DNA from: JBPCOB01 sp051000715 | GTDB taxonomy: Bacteria > Actinomycetota > Actinomycetes > JALYNC01 | DNA: 6,235 bases | Assembly: GCA_051000715.1 (NCBI GenBank) | Contig: JBPCOB010000157.1 | Coordinates: 1-6,235 of the forward strand | Reading direction: 5' to 3' | Shown: positions 1-6,007 of the stretch, piece by piece | Position numbering within the stretch: position 1 is the first letter of the stretch | Layout of the letters: every line of letters starts with the position of its first letter | The notes under the pieces: model-generated | The model's input: only the letters and a program-made list of their open reading frames with translations | What the model was told of the DNA's origin: nothing | Database searches by the model: none | Translations under genes and position numbers: made by a program

Positions 1-2891
1 TGCCGCGCCGGGCCGGCTGGGACTGCCACGGCCTGCCGGTCGAGCTGGCGGTGGAGAAGGAGCTCGGCTTCACCGGCAAACAGGACATCGAGGCGTACGG
101 CGTCGCCGAGTTCAACGCCCGCTGCCGCGAGTCGGTGCTGCGGCACGTGGCCGAGTTCGAGCGGCTGACCGAGCGGATGGGCTACTGGGTCGACACCGCG
201 GCCGCCTACCGGACGATGGACCCGGAGTACATCGACAGCGTGTGGTGGTCGCTCAAGGCGATCTTCGACCGGGGACTCCTGGTCGAGGACTACCGGGTTT
301 CGCCGTACTGTCCCCGCTGCGGCACCGGCCTGTCCGACCACGAGGTCGCCCTGGGCTACCTGACGGTGACCGACCCCAGCGTGTACGTCCGCTTCCCGGC
401 CACCAGCGGCCGACTGGCCGAGCTGCGCGCCACCCTGCTGGTCTGGACGACCACGCCGTGGACCCTGGTCAGCAACACCGCAGTCGCGGTGCACCCGGAG
501 GTCACCTACGTCGCCGCCCGGGTTGACGGCGAGGTGCTCGTGGTCGCCGAGCCGCTGCTGGTCAGCGTGTTGGGCGGGGACGCCGAGGTGGTCGAGCGCT
601 TCGCCGGCGCGGCGCTGGAGCGCACGACGTACGACCGGCCGTTCGACCTCGTCGACATCGAGGGCGACCGCTACGTCGTCCTGGCGGACTACGTGACCGT
701 CGAGGACGGCACCGGACTGGTGCACCAGTCGCCGGCGTTCGGTGCCGACGACCTAGCCGTCGCCCGACGCTACGGGCTGCCGGTGGTCAAGCCGGTCGAT
801 GCGACCGGGCACTTCACCGCCGACCTGCCGCTGGTGGGCGGGCAGTTTTTCAAGGCAGCGGACGAAGGCATCGTAGAGGACCTGTGGGCCCGAGGGCTGC
901 TCTTTCGCTCCGACTCCTTCGAGCACAGCTACCCGCACTGCTGGCGGTGCGACACCCCACTGATGTACTACGCACTGCCCAGCTGGTACATCAGGACGAC
1001 GGCGATCCGGAACCGGCTGCTCGAGGAGAACGCGCGCACCGACTGGCACCCGCCCGGCATCCGGACCGGCCGGTACGGCGACTGGCTCGAGAACAACGTC
1101 GACTGGGCGCTGTCCCGGAACCGCTACTGGGGGACCCCGCTGCCGATCTGGCGCTGCCCGGCCGGGCACCTGGCCTGCGTGGGCTCCCGGGTCGAGCTCG
1201 GTTCACTGGCCGGCCGAGACCTGACCGGGCTGGACCCGCACCGGCCCTACGTCGACGAGGTCACCTTCGGCTGTCCCCGATGCGGAGGGCCCGCCACCCG
1301 GGTGCCCGAGGTGATCGACGGCTGGTACGACTCCGGCTCGATGCCGTTCGCCCAGTGGGGTGCGCCGTACCACAACCAGGCGGAGTTCGAGGCGGCGTAC
1401 CCGGCGCAGTTCATCGCCGAGGCGATCGATCAGACCCGCGGCTGGTTCTACACGCTGATGGCGGTCGGCACCCTGGTCTTCGACCGGTCGGCGTACGAGA
1501 CCGTGCTCTGCCTAGGTCTGCTGGTGGACTCGGACGGCCGCAAGATGAGCAAGCACCTCGGCAACGTGGTGGATCCGTTCGAACTGTTCGACCGTCACGG
1601 CGCCGACGCGGTGCGCTGGTTCATGTTGTGCACCGGCAACCCGATGTCGACCCGCCGGATCGGCGACGAGTCGCTCAACGAGATCGTGCGCAAGGTCCTG
1701 CTCACCTACTGGAACACCGCGGCGTTCCTCGTGCTCTACGCCAACGCCAACGGCTGGGAGCCGCTCCGGACCGCGGCACCGGCCGTCGCCGACCGGCCGC
1801 TGCTGGACCGCTGGGCGATCTCCGAGCTGCACGCCACGGTCACCGAGGTGACCGACGCGCTCGAGGCGTTCGACTCCGCCCGCGCCGGTCGCCGGCTGAC
1901 GGCGTACGTCGAAGCCCTTTCGAACTGGTACGTGCGCCGCTCCCGCCGCCGGTTCTGGAACGGCGACCCGGCGGCAATGGCGACCCTGCACGAGTGCCTG
2001 TACGTCGTGAACCTGCTGTTTGCGCCCTTCACCCCCTTCGTGGCCGACGCGCTGTGGCGGGTGCTCTTCGCCGACGGGTGGCCCGAGGCACCGGACTCGG
2101 TCCACCTGGCCGCGTGGCCGCGAGTGGACGGCTCGCTGGTCGACCTGGAGCTCTCGGCGCAGATGGCGCTGGCGCGGCGGCTGGTGGAGCTGGGGCGGGC
2201 CGCACGGGCGGCGTCCGGCGTGCGGACTCGCCAGCCGCTGGGCCGGGGGCTGGTGGGTGCCTCCGGCTGGGCCGGCCTGCCGCCGGAGCTGCGCGCCCAG
2301 GTGGCCGACGAGCTCAACGTCCGGTCGATCGACCCGCTGGGGGGTCAGGGGGAGCTCGTCGATGTGAGTGTCAAGGCGAACTTCCGATCACTGGGCCGGC
2401 GGTTCGGGAAGGGCACCCCAGCGGTGGCGGCGGCGATCGCGGCCTGCGACGCGGCGTCGCTGGCTGCCTCGCTGCGCGAGGGTAGGGCGAGCGTCGAGGT
2501 CGACGGCGCGCCCGTAGAGCTGAGCCTGGACGACGTCGTACTCACCGAAACCCCGAGAGCCGGCTGGGCGGTGGTAGCCGACGCGGGCGAGACCCTCGCC
2601 CTCGACCTCACCCTTACAGCGGAACTGCTGCGGGCCGGCTCGGTTCGCGAGGTGGTCCGGCTGGTCCAGGAAGCCCGCAAGGGGGCCGGCCTCGACGTCT
2701 CGGACCGGATCGAGCTGTGGTGGGACGCCGCCGGTGAAGAGCTGGCCGGCGCTCTGCGGGAGTCGGCGGAGCTGCTCGCGAGCGAGGTGCTGGCGGCGAC
2801 CGTCGAGGAGGGTGCGCCGGTGGCCGACCTGTCGCCACACCGGGACACGGAGCTCGGTCTGACCTTCTGGCTGCGTCAGGTCGGCGGTTGA
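1..2891 (+). CDS. ileS: Isoleucine-tRNA ligase (IleRS), 5'-truncated by the window edge
   Basis: Cytoplasmic class I aminoacyl-tRNA synthetase that charges tRNA-Ile with isoleucine and hydrolyses mischarged valine. The reading frame is open from base 3, ahead of the GTG at 51, so that GTG is not the start: the conserved GWDCHGLPVE block lies at 15-44. The N-terminal HIGH signature and about 80-100 residues are off-window; 962 residues are present. Motifs in order: CPRCG zinc knuckle (309-323); editing-domain WTTTPWTL (444-467) and GTGLVHQSPAFGADD (708-752), which carries the editing-site aspartate; NVDWALSRNRYWGTPLP (1092-1145); a second Cys/His cluster (C1155, H1167, C1272, C1281); and the KMSKS loop as KMSKH (1542-1556). 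From about 1800 come the anticodon-binding helical domain and the C-terminal extension, ending at TGA 2889-2891. Phrases such as HQSPAFGADD fit the large eukaryote-like IleRS type common in Actinobacteria. It converges on the division operon. Identity is near certain; the subtype assignment is from memory of the family. Confidence 0.98.
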   Translation, partial: PRRAGWDCHGLPVELAVEKELGFTGKQDIEAYGVAEFNARCRESVLRHVAEFERLTERMGYWVDTAAAYRTMDPEYIDSVWWSLKAIFDRGLLVEDYRVSPYCPRCGTGLSDHEVALGYLTVTDPSVYVRFPATSGRLAELRATLLVWTTTPWTLVSNTAVAVHPEVTYVAARVDGEVLVVAEPLLVSVLGGDAEVVERFAGAALERTTYDRPFDLVDIEGDRYVVLADYVTVEDGTGLVHQSPAFGADDLAVARRYGLPVVKPVDATGHFTADLPLVGGQFFKAADEGIVEDLWARGLLFRSDSFEHSYPHCWRCDTPLMYYALPSWYIRTTAIRNRLLEENARTDWHPPGIRTGRYGDWLENNVDWALSRNRYWGTPLPIWRCPAGHLACVGSRVELGSLAGRDLTGLDPHRPYVDEVTFGCPRCGGPATRVPEVIDGWYDSGSMPFAQWGAPYHNQAEFEAAYPAQFIAEAIDQTRGWFYTLMAVGTLVFDRSAYETVLCLGLLVDSDGRKMSKHLGNVVDPFELFDRHGADAVRWFMLCTGNPMSTRRIGDESLNEIVRKVLLTYWNTAAFLVLYANANGWEPLRTAAPAVADRPLLDRWAISELHATVTEVTDALEAFDSARAGRRLTAYVEALSNWYVRRSRRRFWNGDPAAMATLHECLYVVNLLFAPFTPFVADALWRVLFADGWPEAPDSVHLAAWPRVDGSLVDLELSAQMALARRLVELGRAARAASGVRTRQPLGRGLVGASGWAGLPPELRAQVADELNVRSIDPLGGQGELVDVSVKANFRSLGRRFGKGTPAVAAAIAACDAASLAASLREGRASVEVDGAPVELSLDDVVLTETPRAGWAVVADAGETLALDLTLTAELLRAGSVREVVRLVQEARKGAGLDVSDRIELWWDAAGEELAGALRESAELLASEVLAATVEEGAPVADLSPHRDTELGLTFWLRQVGG

Positions 2892-3055
2892 CCGGCGCTC
2901 GGCGGGCGGCGCTGGTAGACGCCCAGCGCAAGCAGCGCCGCAGCCACCAGGCTGGCACCGATCGACAGGTAGACCTGCCCCACGGCGCCGGTCGCGAGCC
3001 CCGCCACCAGCAGCCCCAGGGCCAACAGGACGAACAGGCCGCTGACGACTAGCAC
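2876..3055 (-). CDS. Small two-helix membrane protein, unknown function, downstream of divIVA
   Basis: A 59-residue ORF not assignable to a named family. It starts at GTG 3053-3055 and stops at TGA 2876-2878. Two hydrophobic segments are evident: residues about 2-21 (rich in Leu/Val/Gly) and 27-47 (starting QVYLSIGASLVAAALLALGV), joined by a short ATGAVG turn and followed by a basic, proline-rich tail (YQRRPPSAGQPPT). The positive-inside rule places both ends in the cytoplasm. About 90% of codons end in G or C, like the neighbours, and an AGGG ribosome-binding site overlaps the divIVA stop codon, so translation is probably coupled to divIVA. Only 9 bases separate the two ORFs. The last 16 bases overlap the ileS 3' end on the opposite strand. 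By position it could be a division- or envelope-associated peptide, but that is inference. It is too short to exclude a chance ORF outright, though start, SD, codon use and hydrophobic pattern agree. Confidence 0.75.
   Translation of the reverse strand: MLVVSGLFVLLALGLLVAGLATGAVGQVYLSIGASLVAAALLALGVYQRRPPSAGQPPT
2909..2929 (+). terminator. Candidate ileS terminator hairpin without a T-tract
   Basis: A perfect 7-bp stem, GCGCTGG (2909-2915) against CCAGCGC (2923-2929), with a 7-nt loop begins 18 bases after the ileS stop codon. Six of the seven pairs are G-C. No run of T follows, so it is not a canonical intrinsic terminator; U-less hairpin terminators have been proposed for Actinobacteria. 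It lies inside the small minus-strand ORF, whose codons may alone explain the sequence. Function is inferred only from position and stem quality. Confidence 0.35.
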
Positions 3056-3062
3056 GTGCCTA

Positions 3063-3066
3063 CCCT
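3063..3066 (-). promoter_or_regulatory. Ribosome-binding site of the small membrane ORF, overlapping the divIVA stop
   Basis: On the minus strand AGGG (3066 to 3063) sits 7 bases before the GTG start at 3055. Its first two bases are the last two of the divIVA TAG stop (3065-3067). This arrangement supports the GTG start and suggests that ribosomes finishing divIVA reinitiate on the small ORF. Confidence 0.6.
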
Positions 3067-3601
3067 AGGACGACGGGGGCTCGACGTCGGCAGGCTGCCC
3101 CGTGCCGTGAGCCACGTCGGCTGAGTGGTCGACGTCACGATCCATGGCACCCTCGGTGACCGTGGCGGACGTGAGCTGCTCGCGTCCCTCGGCGGTACGC
3201 GGCTGGGACTCCACGGAGGTGCGCGGTGGCGACCGGTGCTGCCGAAAGGCCCTGAGCTCGGCCACCTCAGACTCCAGCGCGGCTCGCCGCCGCTCCAGTT
3301 CGCTGCTGACGTAGCCGCGCCGCTGGACCCCGGGCGGCAGGACGCCGACCCGCGCCCGGATCTCCCCGGCGGACGCCGCCGCGACAACGGCAGGCGCCAG
3401 CTCCGGGGCTACCGGGGCCCCGGGTCCGGGGGAAGGGCCTGCCGCGAGCCGCGCCCGCAGGTCGGTGTTCTCCGAAAGCAGCCTGGTGAGCTCGGCCTCC
3501 ACCTCGTCGAGGAAGACGTCGACCTCGTCCTCGTCGTACCCCAGGCGGAACCGGGTGGGCGTGAACTGCTTGTTGTGGACGTCCTCGGGACTCAACGGCA
3601 T
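3065..3601 (-). CDS. divIVA: DivIVA/Wag31-like polar growth and septum-site protein, short form
   Basis: A 178-residue coiled-coil scaffold protein of the DivIVA family, which binds negatively curved membrane at poles and septa and, in Actinobacteria, directs polar wall growth. The N-terminal domain is textbook: MPLSPEDVHNKQF (1-13), the membrane-contact loop with F18 and R19, then GYDEDEVDVFLDEVEAEL (21-38) and LLSENTDLRARL (41-52), the first coiled coil. Residues 54-75 are a Pro/Ala-rich linker. A second short coil, ELERRRAALESEVAELRAF (101-119), aligns with the C-terminal coil of longer homologues, after which the pattern breaks down (HRSPPRTSVESQ) into an acidic, disordered tail. Streptomyces and mycobacterial proteins are remembered as about 400 and 260 residues, so the long central coil is missing here. 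The ATG at 3599-3601 is preferred over an in-frame GTG at 3634, because homologues start MPL and GGAAG lies 7 bases upstream. Family assignment is firm; full polar-growth function is less so. Confidence 0.93.
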   Translation of the reverse strand: MPLSPEDVHNKQFTPTRFRLGYDEDEVDVFLDEVEAELTRLLSENTDLRARLAAGPSPGPGAPVAPELAPAVVAAASAGEIRARVGVLPPGVQRRGYVSSELERRRAALESEVAELRAFRQHRSPPRTSVESQPRTAEGREQLTSATVTEGAMDRDVDHSADVAHGTGQPADVEPPSS

Positions 3602-3608
3602 GGGATCA

Positions 3609-3613
3609 CTTCC
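3609..3613 (-). promoter_or_regulatory. Ribosome-binding site that fixes the divIVA start
   Basis: The minus strand reads GGAAG (3613 to 3609) followed by 7 bases and ATG at 3601. It lies in the 33-base gap after yggT. It supports translation from MPLSPEDV rather than from the in-frame GTG 11 codons upstream. Confidence 0.6.
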
Positions 3614-3634
3614 GCACGGCGAAGGCGACGGCAC

Positions 3635-3925
3635 TCACAGCTGGGCTACCAGGGACCGGAGTATGCCGACAGCCAGGAAAAGCACAAGGAAAGCAAGATC
3701 GATGGAGACCCCGCTGCCGCCGAGCCGCAAGGGGGGGATCACCCGGCGCAGGAGCTTCAGCGGTGGGTCGGTGACGGTGTAGGCGAACTCGAGCAGCACG
3801 AGCACGACCCCCCGCGGCCGGTAGGACTTGGCGAAGAGAAAGACGTACTCCATCACCAGCCGGAAGACCAGCAGGAGGAAGAAGACCAGCAGCAGGTCGG
3901 ACAGCACCCGACCGACGACGCTCAA
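3635..3925 (-). CDS. yggT: YggT-family membrane protein (SepG/YlmG-like)
   Basis: A 96-residue integral membrane protein of the YggT/YlmG family. In Streptomyces the gene at this position, sepG, helps recruit SsgB and FtsZ to division sites; transfer of that role here is inference. Segment one (about residues 4-32, LSDLLLVFFLLLVFRLVMEYV) is the first membrane helix. The family signature follows at 49-70 (YTVTDPPLKLLRRVIPPLRL), amphipathic and basic, then a second helix at about 75-93 (SIDLAFLVLFLAVGILRSL). Length is typical for a single-repeat actinobacterial member. The start is taken as TTG at 3923-3925, because GAGGGG lies 8 bases upstream and homologues begin just before the SVVG/SIVG stretch. 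The frame stays open upstream into sepF, but that part is Arg/Ser-rich and not membrane-like. It lies 34 bases after sepF and 33 before divIVA, within the same operon. Confidence 0.93.
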   Translation of the reverse strand: MSVVGRVLSDLLLVFFLLLVFRLVMEYVFLFAKSYRPRGVVLVLLEFAYTVTDPPLKLLRRVIPPLRLGGSGVSIDLAFLVLFLAVGILRSLVAQL

Positions 3926-3933
3926 GCGATGCG

Positions 3934-3939
3934 CCCCTC
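3934..3939 (-). promoter_or_regulatory. Ribosome-binding site supporting the yggT TTG start
   Basis: The minus strand reads GAGGGG (3939 to 3934), 8 bases before TTG at 3925. No ATG or GTG at a comparable distance keeps the first membrane helix intact, so this site decides the start. Confidence 0.6.
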
Positions 3940-3959
3940 GTCCCCGGCCGGACCGGTGG

Positions 3960-4481
3960 TCAGCTCTGGTTGAAGAAGCCGCCCTTGGCGATGCGTGCCT
4001 TGTCCTCGGCCGTGACCTCGACATCGGCCGGCGAGAGCAGGAACACCTCCCGGGTGACGCGCTCGATGCTGCCCCGTAGCCCGAAGGTGATGCCTGCCGC
4101 GAAGTCCACCAGCCGTTTGGCCTCGTCGTGGACCACGTCGGTGAGATCCATGATCACAGTGGTGCCGTCGCGGAAGCTCTCGCCGATAGGCAGGGCGTCG
4201 CTATAACTGCGCGGGTGCAATGTGGTGATCCGGTAGGACTCCACCGGCGCCTCGACCGTGGACTCGGCGGTCGGGACCCGACGCACCGTCGTCGCGACGC
4301 TGCCCGACCGACCATCTTCTTGCCGCCGGCCAGAAGTGGCCCCCACCGTCCCGGCGGCCGTCTGCGGGTACCGCCGAACGGTCGACGGCTCCGCCGTCTC
4401 CTCCGCCAGCTCCTCGTCGTAGGGCTCGTCATCTTCCACGAGGCCCAGGTATACGGCCATTTTCCGCATCGCGCCGGCCAT
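3960..4481 (-). CDS. sepF: Cell division protein SepF, FtsZ membrane anchor
   Basis: A 173-residue cytoplasmic protein that binds the FtsZ C-terminal peptide and attaches Z-ring filaments to the membrane; it is the main such anchor in Actinobacteria, which often lack FtsA. The N-terminal MAGAMRKMAVYLGLVEDD is the amphipathic membrane-binding helix and closely matches Streptomyces SepF. Residues about 19-80 are an acidic then Ser/Thr/Arg-rich linker, shorter than in Streptomyces. The globular SepF domain runs from about 83: SYRITTLHPRSYSDALPIG, VIMDLTDVVHDEAKRLVDFAAG (109-130), FGLRGSIERVTREVFLLSP (133-151), and the conserved end AEDKARIAKGGFFNQS. The start is the ATG at 4479-4481, with GGAAGGA (4497 to 4491) 9 bases upstream; later Met codons at residues 5 and 8 would cut the helix. 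It is 63 bases downstream of yggS and 34 upstream of yggT, in the expected order. No promoter is recognisable in the upstream gap. Confidence 0.97.
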   Translation of the reverse strand: MAGAMRKMAVYLGLVEDDEPYDEELAEETAEPSTVRRYPQTAAGTVGATSGRRQEDGRSGSVATTVRRVPTAESTVEAPVESYRITTLHPRSYSDALPIGESFRDGTTVIMDLTDVVHDEAKRLVDFAAGITFGLRGSIERVTREVFLLSPADVEVTAEDKARIAKGGFFNQS

Positions 4482-4544
4482 GCTCGGGTGTCCTTCCGGC
4501 TCATCGGACGGGTGGCGTACGGCTGTCCGCCTTGCGCGGCGACC

Positions 4545-5240
4545 CTACCCGAGGATCGCCGGCCGGCCGCCGAACAGCGCCGTACCAATCCGGACGTGCG
4601 TCGACCCTGAGCGAACCGCAGCCTCCAGATCGGCGCTCATGCCGGCCGAGATCGCGGTGGCGGCTGGATGGGCCGCCCGTACCACCGCCGCCAGCTCGGC
4701 CAGCCGGCGAAATGCCGGCGCCGGATCCGCGGCCAACGGGGCGATCGCCATCAGGCCGCCCAGGCGGAGCCCGGCCTCACCCGCCACGGCGTCGGCCAGC
4801 TCCGGTACGCCGTCGGCCGGCACGCCGGCCCGGTGGACTGCGTCATCGAGGGACACCTGGACCAGGGCGGTCACGATCCGGCCGGCGCGGCGGGCGCCGC
4901 CGCCGAGGGCAGCAACGACCGGTACCCGGTCCACGCTGTGGACCACGTCGGCGTAGCTCGCGACCGAGGCGCACTTGTTGGTCTGCAGCCGGCCGACGAA
5001 ATGCCACTGCAGGCCGAGGCCGGCGAGCTCCGCGGCCTTGGGGCGGGCCTCCTGGTCCCGGTTCTCGCCGAAGTCCCGGACGCCCAGGCCGGCCAGCAGG
5101 CGTAGGTCCGTAGCCGGCCAGGTCTTGCCGACCGCCACCAGCGTGACCTCGTCGCGGCGGCGGCCGGCGGCGGCGCAGGCCGCGACCAGCCGCGCCTCGA
5201 CCGCGGCCAGCCCGGCTGCCAGCTCCTTGCCGCGGCTCAT
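4545..5240 (-). CDS. yggS: YggS/PLPBP family pyridoxal-phosphate homeostasis protein
   Basis: A 231-residue single-domain PLP-binding protein (fold-type III alanine-racemase-like barrel) with no known catalysis; the family buffers PLP and affects amino-acid balance. The PLP lysine is K39 in LVAVGKTWPA. Other family blocks are RDFGENRDQEA (55-65), WHFVGRLQTNK (79-89), HSVDR (101-105), GLMAIAPL (162-169), ISAGMSADLEAAV (197-209) and VRIGTALFG (216-224). The usual SMGMS phosphate-binding stretch reads SAGMS here, a mild change. Length is normal. The ATG at 5238-5240 overlaps the pgeF stop as ATGA and lacks a clear Shine-Dalgarno, so translation probably depends on coupling to pgeF. The stop is TAG 4545-4547. 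The gene corresponds to ylmE of the Streptomyces division cluster, where its link to division is by neighbourhood more than mechanism. Confidence 0.96.
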   Translation of the reverse strand: MSRGKELAAGLAAVEARLVAACAAAGRRRDEVTLVAVGKTWPATDLRLLAGLGVRDFGENRDQEARPKAAELAGLGLQWHFVGRLQTNKCASVASYADVVHSVDRVPVVAALGGGARRAGRIVTALVQVSLDDAVHRAGVPADGVPELADAVAGEAGLRLGGLMAIAPLAADPAPAFRRLAELAAVVRAAHPAATAISAGMSADLEAAVRSGSTHVRIGTALFGGRPAILG

Positions 5241-6007
5241 GTGCGCCAGGCGTAGCCGGCGAACCGGCCGGTCACCCCGTCCCGGCGGTGTGAGAAGTAC
5301 GCCGGATCGTCAGCCGTGCAGACCCTCGACCGCGTACAGCGGCGTACGCCGGCCCGGCGCAGGACGCCGACGACGCCGGCCGGCAGGTCCAGCGCCGGTG
5401 TCCCATGCCGGGTCGGTGCTGCGGTCCCCGGCACAGCGGCCGCGACCTCCGCCTGCAGCTGCGCCGGCACCTCGTAACAGCATGGGCCGATCGCGGGGCC
5501 GGTCGCCGCGGTGACGGCCGCCGGAACCGCGCCCAGCTTGACCATCGCGGCCAGGGTGGCCGGCAGGATCCCGGCCGCCAGCCCGCGACGGCCGGCGTGG
5601 GCGACCGCGACGACCCCGGCCACTGCGTCGGCGAGGAGCACCGGCACGCAGTCGGCGACCAGCACCGCCAGCACGACGTCGCGGCGGCGAGTGACCAGCG
5701 CGTCCGCCGGTACCGGTCCGGTCGGTATCTCCTCAATCACCGCCACACCGCAGCCGTGGGTCTGTTCCATCCACACCACGGACCCCGGCTCGAAGCCCAG
5801 TTCGATCGCAGCCCCGAGCCGGTTCCGACACACGGCGCCCGGCTCATCACCAACGCTGAGGCTGAGGTTGAGGCTGCGGAACGGCGCCGAGCTGTCTCCG
5901 CCCAGCCGGGAAGTCACCGCCCCGCGCGCACCCCGACCGAGCTCTACGGGAACCACGCCGAGCGGAGGAAGTCCGGAGAACGCCACTGTGGCCCCAGCAT
6001 GCCGCAT
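5237..6007 (-). CDS. pgeF: Peptidoglycan editing factor PgeF (YfiH/YlmD, DUF152, laccase-domain family)
   Basis: A 256-residue cytoplasmic zinc enzyme of the YfiH/LACC1 family, historically labelled multicopper polyphenol oxidase. In E. coli, PgeF removes wrongly incorporated amino acids from UDP-MurNAc precursors; family members also act on purine nucleosides. Metal ligands are visible as H84 (WMEQTHG), C120 (VADCVPVLL) and H137 (AVAHAGRRG), with the same 36- and 17-residue spacing as E. coli H71, C107 and H124. Other blocks are SLNLSLSVGDEP (45-56), GPAIGPCCYEVP (170-181) and the C-terminal YFSHRRDGVTGRFAGYAWR (237-255). HAGWRG of proteobacteria is HAGRRG here. The start is uncertain: ATG 6005-6007 gives the usual length but has a poor Shine-Dalgarno, and GTG 5984-5986 (249 aa, GGGG 5 bases upstream) is a credible alternative. 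The open frame further up to 6172 is not family-like. The stop TGA overlaps the yggS ATG. It heads the visible operon, ahead of yggS. Confidence 0.95.
   Translation of the reverse strand: MRHAGATVAFSGLPPLGVVPVELGRGARGAVTSRLGGDSSAPFRSLNLSLSVGDEPGAVCRNRLGAAIELGFEPGSVVWMEQTHGCGVAVIEEIPTGPVPADALVTRRRDVVLAVLVADCVPVLLADAVAGVVAVAHAGRRGLAAGILPATLAAMVKLGAVPAAVTAATGPAIGPCCYEVPAQLQAEVAAAVPGTAAPTRHGTPALDLPAGVVGVLRRAGVRRCTRSRVCTADDPAYFSHRRDGVTGRFAGYAWRT

Noticed and set aside
884..2485. 533-residue plus-strand ORF inside ileS
   Set aside because: It is in an alternative frame of ileS; its translation is Arg/Pro/Ala-rich with no motif, as expected for a shadow frame in GC-rich DNA.
51..2891. GTG at 51 as the start of ileS
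   Set aside because: The frame is open to the window edge and the upstream residues form the conserved GWDCHGLPVE block, so the gene begins before base 1.
3731..3737. Run of seven G (C on the coding strand) in yggT as a possible slippery or phase-variable tract
   Set aside because: It encodes the conserved Ile-Pro-Pro-Leu of the YggT signature in frame, and the codons explain it; seven bases is short for phase variation in GC-rich DNA.
3125..3973. 282-residue plus-strand ORF antisense to divIVA and yggT
   Set aside because: It is the mirror of two well-supported genes; the translation is low-complexity and charged, with no family pattern.
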